NCBI RefSeq assembly: GCF_017352375.1 | Contig: NZ_JAFEVR010000002.1 | Coordinates: 1 to 64,000, forward strand | Length of the DNA stretch: 64,000 nt | Source: Mycolicibacterium sp. S2-37 | GTDB lineage: Bacteria; Actinomycetota; Actinomycetes; Mycobacteriales; Mycobacteriaceae | Reading direction: 5' to 3' | Shown here: positions 16,684-25,749 of the stretch, in pieces | How positions within the stretch are numbered: position 1 is the stretch's first letter | Layout of the letters: the number at the start of each line of letters is the position of its first letter | Notes under the pieces: model-generated | The model's input: only the letters and a program-made list of their open reading frames with translations | What the model was told of the DNA's origin: nothing | Databases searched by the model: none | Position numbers and translations under genes: made by a program

Positions 16684-17167
16684 TGCCGGAGCAGCAGCGG
16701 ACCGGGGCGACTGGATGCGCGAGCACCTCGCGACGTATCTGCAATCGGGCGGCACCCGCGGGCACATCCTCGACCTCAGTTCGGTGGGCGGTCGCCAGGT
16801 GACCACGCATTGTCTGATCAGGTGCGCGGGCCGCCGATCGGGCAAGACCTACGTCACACCGCTCATCTACGGCAACATCGGCGGTGAGATCGTCATCGTC
16901 GCGTCCAAAGGTGGCGCCGACCAGCATCCCGAGTGGTACCTCAACATCACCGCGGCCGAGACGATCGGCCTGCAGATCGCCACCCAGGCATACGACGTCA
17001 GCTGGCGGGAACCGGCGGGTACCGAGCGCCACCAGGTGTGGGAGTACATGTGCCAGCTCTACCCGCCGTATGTCAGCTATCAGCAGAGGACCAGCCGGCA
17101 CATCCCGCTGGTGATGCTCACCCCGGTGCGCACGATCGACGTGTTCACCCCGGCCGACAACGCGTAG
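16676..17167 (+). CDS. Deazaflavin (F420)-dependent oxidoreductase, Ddn-like
   Basis: A 163-residue split-beta-barrel protein of the nitroreductase/Ddn family, which in mycobacteria uses coenzyme F420 to reduce quinones and nitro compounds. Seen here are the usual helix with YLQSGGTRGH, the strand-turn CAGRRSGKTYVTPLIYG, the cofactor-loop sequence ASKGGADQHPEWYLNI, and a C-terminal R-IPLVMLTPV. All match the family in length and order. It overlaps the transporter upstream by 8 bp. The physiological substrate cannot be read from the sequence. Confidence 0.85.
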   Translation: MGDAGAAADRGDWMREHLATYLQSGGTRGHILDLSSVGGRQVTTHCLIRCAGRRSGKTYVTPLIYGNIGGEIVIVASKGGADQHPEWYLNITAAETIGLQIATQAYDVSWREPAGTERHQVWEYMCQLYPPYVSYQQRTSRHIPLVMLTPVRTIDVFTPADNA

Positions 17168-17211
17168 TCCTACTCATCCCGAGGTCCCGGCCGCCGCGGC
17201 ATGCTGAACCC

Positions 17212-18540
17212 ATGCCGCACACTCGTCTGACCTCCGGGTCCACGCCGAACCCACGCGAGGTCGCCGACGACGCCGCCCTCGGCAGGGACCGGGCCGTCGA
17301 CGTCGCTCGTATCGGCGCCCTCGTCGTCGTCATGTTCGGTCATTGCGCGCTGCTGCTCGCCACCATCGACAGCACGGGTGTGCGCATCGGCAACCTGCTC
17401 GGCGCGCTGCCCGCTCTCGCCCCGCTCACCTGGGTGGCCCAGGTGATGCCGCTGTTCTTCCTGGCCGGCGGCGCTGCGGGAGCCTATGCGTGGCGTGCTG
17501 AAAACCGTTGGGGAACATGGCTGTTCAGCCGCGCGCAGCGACTCTGCCGGCCCGTTTTCTGGTATCTCGCGGCGTGGTGCACCGGTCTGCTGGCCGTCTG
17601 GCTGACCCTGGGGGTGAATTCCGCACAGGACCTGGGGCGGGAAAGCGTCGCACTGCTGTGGTTCATCGGGGTCTACCTGGCGGCGCTGGCGTTCGTGCCT
17701 GCGCTGACCCGGCTGCGCTCCGGCCGTGCGGTCGCCCTGCTCGTGGCCGGACTGCTCGCCGCCGCGGCAGCGGTGGACGGGATCCGCGTCGCCGTCGGCA
17801 GCCCCTGGGCCGGTGCCGCGAACCTGCTGATCGTCTGGCTCATCCCGGTGGTCATCGGCGTCGGATATGCGCGCCGTCTCATCGGGCGGCGCGCTGCACT
17901 GACCGCCACTGTCGCCGCATTGTCCGCGCAGGTCGCCGTCGCGCTCGCCGGACCCTACGAGGTGTCCCTCGTGGTCACCGGAGCCGAGCGGATGTCCAAT
18001 GTCTCGCCTCCCACCCTGCTCCTCGCCCTGCACTGCACATGGATGTCGTGCGCCTTCGTCGCCGCTGCCGACCCGATCCGGCGCTGGGCCGCCAGGCCCC
18101 AGGTCTGGCGCGCGGTGGCCGCAGGGAACCAGGGGGCGATGACGATCTACCTCTGGCACATTCCGGCCATCGCGGTCGCCGCATTCACCTTGCACTTCCT
18201 CGGTCTGGACGCCTACGACGTCGACGCACAAAACTTCTGGTGGCTGGTGGCGCTGCGGGCGGCGGTGTTCGCGGTCGTGATGGCCATCCTGTTCCGGCTG
18301 CTGTCACCGCTGGAACATCTGCCTCTGCCGTGGTGGGATGCGCGCTCCGGCACGTCGGGCATCCGGTCGACGATTGCGGGCGTGCTGGTCTGCCTCGGTG
18401 GGGTGGCCGTGGTGCTGATGGCCAAGAACGGATTGAGCGGACCGACAGGGCTGGCGTCGCTGGGTGTCTTCCTGACCGCCATGGCCACCGCCAGGGTGAG
18501 CGCCGGCTCGGAGCGCTCGGGCATGCGCGCCAGCCGGTGA
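17212..18540 (+). CDS. Acyltransferase-3 family membrane protein
   Basis: A 442-residue protein with about ten transmembrane helices, of the OafA/YrhL-type acyltransferase-3 family that acylates cell-surface sugars or lipids. The first helix has the family's Arg and His (DVARIGALVVVMFGHCALLL), followed by VMPLFFLAGG. The ATG at 17212 is taken because it gives the normal short cytoplasmic start; an open frame further upstream lies over the Ddn-like gene. No SGNH domain is present. The target is unknown. Confidence 0.8.
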   Translation: MPHTRLTSGSTPNPREVADDAALGRDRAVDVARIGALVVVMFGHCALLLATIDSTGVRIGNLLGALPALAPLTWVAQVMPLFFLAGGAAGAYAWRAENRWGTWLFSRAQRLCRPVFWYLAAWCTGLLAVWLTLGVNSAQDLGRESVALLWFIGVYLAALAFVPALTRLRSGRAVALLVAGLLAAAAAVDGIRVAVGSPWAGAANLLIVWLIPVVIGVGYARRLIGRRAALTATVAALSAQVAVALAGPYEVSLVVTGAERMSNVSPPTLLLALHCTWMSCAFVAAADPIRRWAARPQVWRAVAAGNQGAMTIYLWHIPAIAVAAFTLHFLGLDAYDVDAQNFWWLVALRAAVFAVVMAILFRLLSPLEHLPLPWWDARSGTSGIRSTIAGVLVCLGGVAVVLMAKNGLSGPTGLASLGVFLTAMATARVSAGSERSGMRASR

Positions 18541-18601
18541 CCGACACGCGTCCGGCGCGCCGCAGCCGCTCGATGTCGGGGCTGTCCGATAGGGTCCCCG
18601 C

Positions 18602-20941
18602 GTGACTTCGAGCCCGACCGTCAAGACCGTAACCGCCCGTCTCGCTGAGGAACTCATAGTCGGCGAGGGGCAGGTGGCCGCCGCCGTCCGTCTGCTCGAC
18701 GAGGGCGCGACCGTCCCGTTCATCGCGCGCTACCGCAAGGAGGTCACCGGCAGCCTGGACGACGGCCAGCTGCGCACCCTCGAAGAGCGGCTCGGATACC
18801 TCCGGGAACTTGACGATCGCCGCGCCGCGGTGCTGGCCTCGATCGAGGAGCAGGGCAAGCTCACCCCGGAGCTGAAGAGTGCGCTGATCGCGGCCGACAC
18901 CAAGGCACGCGTCGAGGACATCTACCTGCCGTACAAGCCGAAGCGGCGGACCAAGGCCCAGATCGCCCGCGAGGCCGGCCTCGAACCGCTGGCCGAACAA
19001 CTCCTGGCCGACCCGACCCTGCCGCCAGAGGCCGTGGCTGCAGAATTCGTCGGCGCGGAGGTGCCCGATGCGACTGCAGCGCTCGACGGTGCACGCCACA
19101 TCATCATCGAGCGGTCGGCCGAGGACGCCGAACTCGTCGGTGCCGTGCGCACCAAGTTCTGGAGCGAAGGCACGCTGCGGTCCCGACCCGCGTCCGAGGA
19201 CGTGGCCAAGAGCCCGGCCGGCCAGAAGTTCCGCGACTACTTCGAGTTCGCCGAGCCGCTGGAAACCATGCCGTCACACCGGGTTCTCGCGGTGTTGCGG
19301 GGCGAGAAGGAGCAGGTGCTCGCACTGAACCTCGATGGTGGTGAGGATGCCGGTTACGAGGCGATGATCGCCCGCACGCTGGGGGTGGACCTGACGTCAC
19401 CGGCGGCGGCGACAGCATGGTTGGCGACCACGGTGCGGCTCGCGTGGCGCGTCAAGTTGATGATCGCCGCGGCGGTGGACGCGCGCGTGCGGTTGCGTCA
19501 GCGCGCTGAGGTCGACGCCGTGGCCGTCTTCGCGAAAAACCTTAAGGACCTCCTGCTCGCTGCGCCGGCAGGCACCCGCACCACGCTCGGCCTGGACCCC
19601 GGCTTCCGGACCGGCGTCAAGGTGGCGGTGGTGGACGCCACCGGCAAGGTGGTCGACACCTGCGCGATCTTTCCGCACCAGCCGCAGAAGCAGTGGGACG
19701 CCGCGAAGGCGACCCTGGCGGCTCTCGTCGCCCGCCACCGCGTGGAGCTCATCGCGGTGGGCAACGGCACCGCGTCGCGGGAGACCGACGCGCTGGCCAC
19801 CGAACTCATCGCCGACATCCGAGCCGCCGGAGCCGTCGCGCCGGTCAAGGCAATGGTCAGCGAGGCGGGCGCATCGGTGTACTCGGCATCCGCCTACGCC
19901 GCGCGGGAACTCCCCGAGCTGGACGTGACGCTGCGCGGTGCGGTGTCGATCGCGCGGCGTCTGCAGGATCCGCTGGCCGAGCTCGTGAAGATCGAGCCGA
20001 AGTCGATCGGCGTCGGGCAGTACCAGCACGACGTGACTCCGGGGACGCTGGCCAGAAGCCTCGACGCGGTGGTCGAGGATGCGGTGAACGCGGTCGGTGT
20101 CGATCTGAACACCGCATCGGTGCCGCTGCTCGCCCGGGTGTCGGGCATCACCGATTCGCTGGCCGAGGCGATCGTGGCGCACCGGGAGACCGCTGGCGCG
20201 TTCAGGTCTCGCAAGGCGCTACTCGAGGTCCCTCGGCTGGGCCCGAAGGCGTTCGAGCAGTGTGCGGGGTTCCTACGGATCAACGGTGGCGATGATCCGC
20301 TCGACGCCTCCGGGGTCCATCCCGAGTCCTACCCCGTGGTGCGGCGCATCCTGGACCGGTCCGGCATCACCCTGGCTGAACTGATCGGAAACGAGCGGTC
20401 ACTGCGGTCGCTGCGGCCTGCGGACTTCGCCGACGACCGCTTCGGAGTCCCCACCGTCACCGACATCCTCGCCGAACTCGAGAAACCCGGCCGCGACCCG
20501 CGACCGGCCTTTTCGACGGCCACCTTCGCCGCGGGTGTCGAGAAGGTCGCCGACCTCGAGGTCGGCATGGTTCTCGAGGGAGTGGTGACCAACGTGGCCG
20601 CATTCGGCGCCTTCGTGGACGTGGGAGTGCACCAGGACGGACTCGTACACGTGTCCGCGATGGCCGACCGATACGTCTCCGACCCGCATGAGGTGGTGCG
20701 GTCGGGGCAGGTGGTGCGGGTCAAGGTGACCGAGGTCGACGTGGAACGTCAGCGGATCGGGCTCACCTTGCGGCTCACCGACACGCCGCAGCGCGTCAAG
20801 GATCGGCAACCATCTCGAAACGCCAAGCAGGGCAACAGAAGGCAGAACAACGCCAGCCCAGCGAAGAGTCCGCGGCGCGATACCCGGGCGCCGGCCGGAT
20901 CGATGGCGCAGGCGCTGCGCGACGCCGGGTTCGGTCGCTGA
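18602..20941 (+). CDS. tex: Tex, S1-domain RNA-binding transcription accessory protein
   Basis: A 779-residue Tex protein of normal length. The N-terminal helical region contains VPFIARYRKEVTGSLDD. A YqgF/RuvC-like domain starts at GLDPGFRTGVKVAVVD (near 330), helix-hairpin-helix motifs follow (SGITDSLAEAIVAHRE, LEVPRLGPKAFEQCAGFL, about 505-560), and an S1 domain (VGMVLEGVVTNVAAFGAFVDVG...DGLVHVS, about 655-720) precedes a basic tail. Tex binds nucleic acids and affects transcription and translation; its exact role is still debated. The start is GTG 18602. Confidence 0.95.
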   Translation: MTSSPTVKTVTARLAEELIVGEGQVAAAVRLLDEGATVPFIARYRKEVTGSLDDGQLRTLEERLGYLRELDDRRAAVLASIEEQGKLTPELKSALIAADTKARVEDIYLPYKPKRRTKAQIAREAGLEPLAEQLLADPTLPPEAVAAEFVGAEVPDATAALDGARHIIIERSAEDAELVGAVRTKFWSEGTLRSRPASEDVAKSPAGQKFRDYFEFAEPLETMPSHRVLAVLRGEKEQVLALNLDGGEDAGYEAMIARTLGVDLTSPAAATAWLATTVRLAWRVKLMIAAAVDARVRLRQRAEVDAVAVFAKNLKDLLLAAPAGTRTTLGLDPGFRTGVKVAVVDATGKVVDTCAIFPHQPQKQWDAAKATLAALVARHRVELIAVGNGTASRETDALATELIADIRAAGAVAPVKAMVSEAGASVYSASAYAARELPELDVTLRGAVSIARRLQDPLAELVKIEPKSIGVGQYQHDVTPGTLARSLDAVVEDAVNAVGVDLNTASVPLLARVSGITDSLAEAIVAHRETAGAFRSRKALLEVPRLGPKAFEQCAGFLRINGGDDPLDASGVHPESYPVVRRILDRSGITLAELIGNERSLRSLRPADFADDRFGVPTVTDILAELEKPGRDPRPAFSTATFAAGVEKVADLEVGMVLEGVVTNVAAFGAFVDVGVHQDGLVHVSAMADRYVSDPHEVVRSGQVVRVKVTEVDVERQRIGLTLRLTDTPQRVKDRQPSRNAKQGNRRQNNASPAKSPRRDTRAPAGSMAQALRDAGFGR

Positions 20942-20989
20942 GTCGCCGATCCGCCTGACTGCCAGACCAGCGGCCCCTAGGCTCCGACC

Positions 20990-21376
20990 ATGGCCATCGA
21001 CCACCCAGGACTCGTCGCCGGCGCCATCCGCCTGGCATCAGGTGTCTCGTTTCTCGCCGACCCGCTGCGGGCGAACCGGTGGTGGGGAGAGCCCGAAGAT
21101 CCGGGGCCGTCGGCGCGTCTGCTCCTGCGGTCGATGGGCTATCGCGACGCATTGATCGGTGGCCTGCTCCTGACCGCGGCCGTGCGCGGCCGCGACACCC
21201 GCGGGTGGTTCCTCGCCTCCGGCGGTGCCGACGCGGCCGACCTCCTCGGCGGGCTGAGCGTGCACTCCGACCTCAAGCGCGGCCAGCAGATCATCGGCCT
21301 GGGCGGCGCGATCGTCGGCATCGGAGTCGGGCTATGGGGCGCCCTGCGTCGACCCTCAATTGATAGCCAGCCTTGA
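20990..21376 (+). CDS. Small DUF4267-like membrane protein
   Basis: A 128-residue protein with three or four short hydrophobic helices, rich in Gly and Ala. The pattern RLASGVSFLADP...RSMGYRDALIGGLLLTAAVRGRD resembles DUF4267-type proteins. It is monocistronic, starting 48 bases after tex. Function is unknown. Confidence 0.6.
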   Translation: MAIDHPGLVAGAIRLASGVSFLADPLRANRWWGEPEDPGPSARLLLRSMGYRDALIGGLLLTAAVRGRDTRGWFLASGGADAADLLGGLSVHSDLKRGQQIIGLGGAIVGIGVGLWGALRRPSIDSQP

Positions 21377-21456
21377 CGCTTCGTTGAGGGTGGGTGACGC
21401 ACACGGCTCACGCGTCTGCGGCGATTCAACCTGATCAGCAGGATTTTCTACGGTAA

Positions 21457-21700
21457 ACGGAGCGCGCCACCACCGTCACCCCAGCCATCCCGTTCTTCAA
21501 CGCGCGCACCGCGGACGGTCAGAACTATCGCGTCCTGTTCCAGGCGTTCGCACCTGAGGGCCTGAGCGGAGCGACTCTGCAGCAGGGGGCGAGTCGACCG
21601 GAAAGATCTACTTCGACGTCGCCGGCGCAGCGCCGACCAGTGTCGTCTACAACGACGCCGTTCAGGATCGGCTGATCTGGAGTAACCAGCCCCCGAGCCA
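21457..21700 (+). pseudogene. C-terminal remnant of an MPT63-like (DUF1942) secreted protein
   Basis: From a frame with no start come PFFNARTADGQNYRVLFQAF and LSGATLQQG. After a one-base loss in a G run near 21590 the frame continues as STGKIYFDV and SVVYNDAVQDRLIWSN. These match my memory of the C-terminal half of MPT63-type immunoglobulin-fold secreted proteins of mycobacteria. The signal peptide and N-terminal half are gone. Confidence 0.55.
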
Positions 21701-21701
21701 G

Positions 21702-21724
21702 GCCGCCCCGTTCCGCGGGGCGGC
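21702..21724 (+). terminator. Intrinsic terminator hairpin
   Basis: A perfect 9-bp GC stem (GCCGCCCCG / CGGGGCGGC) with a 5-base loop, followed by TTT. It lies just after the MPT63-like remnant and before the methyltransferase gene, so it probably ended the lost gene. Confidence 0.55.
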
Positions 21725-21754
21725 TTTCGCGTTGCAGCGGATTACAGTGCACGC

Positions 21755-22339
21755 GTGGGTGTGCGCGACGCCGCGAGCTGGAACGACCGCTATCTGCGAC
21801 GCGGGCTCAGCCGAGTCGACACCGCGGAGCTCCCCGCGGTGTTCGCCCCGTATGCCGATGAATTCCCCTGTCGCGGGACGGCTTTGGATATCGCCTGTGG
21901 GCAGGGCCGCGCTGCGGTGTGGTTGGCTCAGCGCGGCATCGAGGTATGGGGTGTGGACGTGTCGCCGGTCGCCGTCGCTCACGCCACCGAACTCGCCCGC
22001 GCGGAAGGCGTCGCACAGCGATGCCGCTTCTCGGTCGCCGACCTCGACGACGGATTGCCGCAGGGGCCGGCGGTCGACGTGGTGGTGTGCCACCTGTTCC
22101 GCGATCCTCGGCTGGACCAGGAGATGATCTCCCGCCTCGCCGCGGGCGGGCTGCTCGCTGTCGCCGCCCTGAGTGAGGTGGACGCCGAGCGGGGGCCGTA
22201 TCGCGCCCGCCCCGGCGAACTGCAGGGGGCGTTCGCGGCGCTCGACATCGTCGCCGCCGGTGAGGGTGGCGGTATCGCTTGGTTACTGGCGCGGCGGGGC
22301 CAGGCCGGCCAGGTGTTGGTTTCGGGCCGAGGGGGGTAG
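21755..22339 (+). CDS. Class I SAM-dependent methyltransferase
   Basis: A 194-residue protein with the Rossmann-fold methyltransferase motifs: motif I ALDIACGQGRAAVWLA (about 43-58), the acidic end of strand 2 in EVWGVDVSPVAV, and the motif IV region VDVVVCHLF. The start WNDRYLRRG is common in small methyltransferases of the TehB/UbiE-like group. Target unknown. The start is GTG 21755. Confidence 0.8.
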   Translation: MGVRDAASWNDRYLRRGLSRVDTAELPAVFAPYADEFPCRGTALDIACGQGRAAVWLAQRGIEVWGVDVSPVAVAHATELARAEGVAQRCRFSVADLDDGLPQGPAVDVVVCHLFRDPRLDQEMISRLAAGGLLAVAALSEVDAERGPYRARPGELQGAFAALDIVAAGEGGGIAWLLARRGQAGQVLVSGRGG

Positions 22340-22454
22340 ACCGGGCTTCATCTGGCCGGCGTGCGGCCCGTGGTGTTCGGCGCCGCCGCTCCCGCTGCGT
22401 GCGTTGCCACCGGCTCTCTTCTATCGCGGTTGACATCTGGTCGGATGAGGCATC

Positions 22455-23255
22455 ATGTCCTCGATGCGTAATCTTCGTGGATCCGCTGTCGCGGTCGTCG
22501 CCCTGATCCTGCTGGCGGGTTGCTCCGGAGAGAAGGACGCCCCTGCCCAAGAGGCACGTGCTCAGGTCGAGCGATTCCGGGTCGAGGTAGTGGGGGAGGA
22601 ACCCCATGACCCCGCGGCGTTCACCCAGGGTTTCGAGATCGACGGTCCGAGCCTCTTCGAGACCACCGGCATCGTGGATCAATCGCAACTGCGAGAACTG
22701 GATCCGGCGACCGGCGCGGTGCGCCGCGCGGTTCCGCTGCCCGATGCCTACTTCGGTGAGGGCATGACCGTCGTCGGCGACCGCATCTGGCAGGTCACCT
22801 GGCGCGACGGTGTCGCAATCGAGTGGGACAAGGCCACCTTCGCGCCCAAGCGGGAAGTGCCGTTCGAAGGCGAGGGGTGGGGTGTCTGCAACGACGGCGC
22901 CCGCATCATCCATAGCGACGGAACCGATCAGTTGCGCTTCTACGACCCCGCCGACTACACCCAGACCGGCAGCATCTCGGTGACCGACTCGAGCGGTTAT
23001 CCCGTCAAGGGCCTCAACGAGCTCGAATGCGTCGATGGGCAGGTGTGGGCCAATGTCTTCCCGACCGACGAGATCGTGCGTATCGACCCGAACTCCGGCG
23101 CCATGACTGCGTCGGTCGACGGATCCGTGTTGCGCCGCGGTCAACCAGCCCGCAACGTCCTCAACGGCATCGCCCACGTGGAGGGCAATGAGTTCCTGAT
23201 GACGGGCAAGAACTGGCCGACCACGTATCGGGTGCGCCTCGAACCCTCGAGCTGA
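22455..23255 (+). CDS. Glutaminyl-peptide cyclotransferase-like lipoprotein
   Basis: A 266-residue protein with a lipoprotein signal (lipobox LLAGC, Cys about residue 23), so anchored outside the membrane. The mature part is a five-bladed propeller of the glutamine cyclotransferase family (PF05096): DPAAFTQGFEIDG, FGEGMTVVGDRIWQVTW, GWGVCNDGARIIHSDGTDQLRFYD, LNELECVDGQVWANVF. These enzymes turn N-terminal Gln into pyroglutamate on exported proteins. The conserved LNELE acid cluster is intact. Confidence 0.85.
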   Translation: MSSMRNLRGSAVAVVALILLAGCSGEKDAPAQEARAQVERFRVEVVGEEPHDPAAFTQGFEIDGPSLFETTGIVDQSQLRELDPATGAVRRAVPLPDAYFGEGMTVVGDRIWQVTWRDGVAIEWDKATFAPKREVPFEGEGWGVCNDGARIIHSDGTDQLRFYDPADYTQTGSISVTDSSGYPVKGLNELECVDGQVWANVFPTDEIVRIDPNSGAMTASVDGSVLRRGQPARNVLNGIAHVEGNEFLMTGKNWPTTYRVRLEPSS

Positions 23256-23348
23256 GGTTTGTGACGATGGTCACTAAATGGTCTCGATTCCCGGCGGCGC
23301 GGCGCGGACTGCACGGAAACGGGTAGCGGGGTCCTGACACTTGACCGC

Positions 23349-23579
23349 ATGCGGGTCGAGGAAACCATGTGGGACGTACTACTGCCGAGAGATGTGGACG
23401 CTCGCTGCGGATATTCTCCGCGCGCAGTGCTCGCCGAACTGGTGGCCCGCCGGCTACCCGACTACAAGCGACTGCTGCGGGTGGTGACGTGGTCACCCGA
23501 CGCCGGCCACCTCTTCTCGCCGACGCCGAATTACCGCCGTTACGCGGTCTGCTACGAAGTGGAACTCGCGACAGGCTGA
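23349..23579 (+). CDS. Small hypothetical protein
   Basis: A 76-residue frame, or 70 residues from the second ATG at 23367, of normal codon character with a plausible folded sequence (AVLAELVARRLPDYKRLLRVVTW). It ends one base before the stop of the convergent STAS gene. I recognise no family. Confidence 0.4.
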   Translation: MRVEETMWDVLLPRDVDARCGYSPRAVLAELVARRLPDYKRLLRVVTWSPDAGHLFSPTPNYRRYAVCYEVELATG

Positions 23580-23580
23580 A

Positions 23581-24027
23581 TCAGCCCGCCCACTGGACCT
23601 GGGAAAGCCTGCGGGCCACCCGGTCGAGGCGGCGGCGGGCCGACTCGAGCGAGTCGGCGAGGGGCAGTTCGCCGTCGGGATCGCAGATGCGCAGCAGTCG
23701 GCGCACTTCGCGCCCGGGCACGATCACCCAGTCCACGTCGATGCGCGCACAACTGACGCTCGTGTAGTGCAAAGCGCTGAAGCCCTGTGAACCGAAGAAT
23801 GCGACCCCGGTGCAGTCGACGATCAACTGGGTGGACGTAGCGGTGTGCTGTTCGACGTAGCGCCCCAAATCCCGGCCGTTGGTGGCGTCGATCTCGCCGG
23901 TGACGGCGATCACCGAGAGGGTCGGGCTCAACGACCTGACCGCATATGACGCGCGACCGCGCTGAAGGGGCTTCTCGACAGCCGAGGGGTCCGGCCTGAA
24001 GACGCGGACGGTGCCGATGTCAGCCAT
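23581..24027 (-). CDS. STAS-domain anti-anti-sigma factor
   Basis: A 148-residue protein. After about 30 residues comes one STAS domain: LSVIAVTGEIDATNGRDLGRYV, then LIVDCTGVAFFGSQGFSALH, where the Ser in GSQG is the expected phosphorylation site. Such proteins bind RsbW-type anti-sigma kinases when unphosphorylated and so free a SigF/SigB-type sigma factor. It is divergent from a gene for just such a sigma factor, 494 bases away, and near an RsbP-like phosphatase that could dephosphorylate it. The anti-sigma partner is not in this window. Confidence 0.8.
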   Translation of the reverse strand: MADIGTVRVFRPDPSAVEKPLQRGRASYAVRSLSPTLSVIAVTGEIDATNGRDLGRYVEQHTATSTQLIVDCTGVAFFGSQGFSALHYTSVSCARIDVDWVIVPGREVRRLLRICDPDGELPLADSLESARRRLDRVARRLSQVQWAG

Positions 24028-24521
24028 GCGCGGACTCCCTTGTCACGTGCGTCCGGTTCACGTTGCGAACCGATGGGTCCGGCTGTGTCACTCAACCTGT
24101 GACGCAGATTACTACGGAATGCGTCGCATTCCTACGGCGTTAAGGAGCTTCTCAGAAAGTGCCCACCATCAGCATATTTACGCTTACGTCAGGTTCGCGA
24201 GGCGGGGATTTTTCACGCGTGAAGAGTCTGCGACGACGGAATGCGTAGGTCGAATTATCGAGCCTGTTGGGCTGACGCAAAGTGATCGTGAGGGAGTAGA
24301 GTGTGCCGTATCCCATTCGGGAGGCGCTGGCCGTTTAGTGCAAAGCGGATCGCTGCAGTCGGATCTCGATCGAGCCCACGGTCTGTCCACCGCTACATCG
24401 AATTCGACATTCGTCGAACACGATTTGTCGGCGTCAGCTGCGCTCGCCCGGATCGCGAAAGGGACGTCGTATCACCGCGACGCCGCCTTCGCAGTCCACA
24501 CCGAGTCCGGAAGGACCCGAG
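24028..24521. other. Divergent regulatory region between the STAS and sigma-factor genes
   Basis: 494 bases with no convincing gene. It must hold both divergent promoters. I looked for a SigF-type GTTT-N15-17-GGGTAT element and did not find a clear one. A clear ribosome site (GGAAGGA) precedes the sigma gene at its right end. Confidence 0.35.
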
Positions 24522-25331
24522 ATGACGATTACCGAAGCCCGCCCCGTGAAGACCACACGTCGCCCGTCGAGTCGAGCGCAGGACGACTACGCAGATGTTC
24601 CCGATCTGTTCCGATTGCTCCGCGCCATGCCCGCCGAATCGCACGAATTCGCGCGGCAGCGGGAGCTCATCGTCACGCGTTGCCTGCCACTGGCCGATCA
24701 CATCGCCTTCCGCTATCACCGCAAGGGCGAGAATCTCGACGACCTCGTGCAGATCGCCCGGGTGGGCCTCATGCACGCGGTGAACCGCTACGACCCGGAC
24801 ACCGGATCGAACTTCCTGTCCTATGCCGTGCCGACGATGCTCGGCGAGATACGCAGGCACTTCCGCGACAACGGCTGGGCTATGCACGTGCCCCGCCGCC
24901 TCAAGGACCTGCACGTCCAGATCACCCGCGTCACACCGAATCTCACACAGACGCTGGGCCGCGCACCCACAGCCACCGATCTGGCCGGCGAACTCGGCGT
25001 CGACCGGCAGGAGGTCGTGGAGTGTCTGGTTGCCGGCGACGCGTACAGCGTGCGCTCGATTGACAGTCCGATCTCCGGCAGCGACGACACGGCGCGTTCA
25101 CTGGCTGACACGATCGGCGCGGTGGACGCCGACATGGACCACATCACCGACCGTGAGTCGTTGCGGCCGCTGCTGGCCGCCCTGACAGAGCGCGAACGCA
25201 CCGTGATCAGCCTGCGCTTCTTCGCGTCGATGACGCAGACGCAGATCGCCGAGCAGATCGGCGTCTCGCAGATGCAGGTGTCCCGGATCCTGGCCAACAC
25301 ACTGAAGCAGCTCCGCGACGGGATGCTCTGA
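24522..25331 (+). CDS. SigF/SigB-type (group 3) RNA polymerase sigma factor
   Basis: A 269-residue sigma factor. Region 2 runs from about residue 45 to 125 (LADHIAFRYHRKGENLDDLVQ, MLGEIRRHFRDNGWAMHVPRR), region 3 follows (LGRAPTATDLAGELGV), and region 4 ends in the helix-turn-helix MTQTQIAEQIGVSQMQVSRIL. The layout and lack of region 1.1 match general-stress SigF/SigB proteins. Canonical mycobacterial sigF follows directly after its anti-sigma gene (usfX/rsbW); here no anti-sigma gene is adjacent, so this may be a paralogue. A stress-type CsbD-like gene follows downstream. Confidence 0.85.
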   Translation: MTITEARPVKTTRRPSSRAQDDYADVPDLFRLLRAMPAESHEFARQRELIVTRCLPLADHIAFRYHRKGENLDDLVQIARVGLMHAVNRYDPDTGSNFLSYAVPTMLGEIRRHFRDNGWAMHVPRRLKDLHVQITRVTPNLTQTLGRAPTATDLAGELGVDRQEVVECLVAGDAYSVRSIDSPISGSDDTARSLADTIGAVDADMDHITDRESLRPLLAALTERERTVISLRFFASMTQTQIAEQIGVSQMQVSRILANTLKQLRDGML

Positions 25332-25452
25332 ACGAAACACGCTGACTGTCCTCTCGCACGCCCGGCGGCAGTGCGAGGTTTGAATCATGATCAGTCGAGG
25401 GAACAAGCCTTCCGAACGCCCCGAGGAGGGGCCGACCGGAGGGACCAGGCAC

Positions 25453-25698
25453 ATGGGCGAGAACAACAGCGGACCTGAAGAAGCCATCAAGGGGGCCGTC
25501 GAGGGCGTCAAGGGCAAAACCAAGGAGGTCGCGGGCGCGGTTCTCGGCCGCGACGACCTCTATCGGGAGGGCCAGGCTCAACAGGACAAGGCGGACGCGC
25601 AGCGTGACGCGGCGAAGAAGGAAGCCGAGGCCGAAGCCGCCCGCAGCTCGGCCAAGGTCGCCGAGGAACGCCAGAAGAGCGAGCAGACCGGGAACTGA
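25453..25698 (+). CDS. CsbD-like small stress protein
   Basis: An 81-residue, highly charged, almost fully helical protein. Its start (EEAIKGAVEGVKGKTKEVAG) is the CsbD-like motif, and the rest is a Lys/Glu/Ala-rich helix without Trp or Cys. Such proteins are induced by general stress sigma factors in Gram-positive bacteria; related mycobacterial proteins are named microaggregate-binding. ATG 25453, with a good GGAGGGACC ribosome site, is chosen over the in-frame ATG at 25387. A hairpin terminator follows. The position beside a SigF-like gene fits membership of that regulon. Confidence 0.7.
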   Translation: MGENNSGPEEAIKGAVEGVKGKTKEVAGAVLGRDDLYREGQAQQDKADAQRDAAKKEAEAEAARSSAKVAEERQKSEQTGN

Positions 25699-25715
25699 AT
25701 CCGTTGGTCGAGAGG

Positions 25716-25738
25716 CCCGCGCCGAACGCCGGCGCGGG
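25716..25738. terminator. Shared terminator between csbD-like and acyl-CoA synthetase genes
   Basis: A perfect 9-bp stem (CCCGCGCCG / CGGCGCGGG) with a 5-base loop lies between two convergent genes, followed on the plus strand by CGTTTCTC. It can serve as a terminator for either side. Confidence 0.6.
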
Positions 25739-25749
25739 CGTTTCTCATG

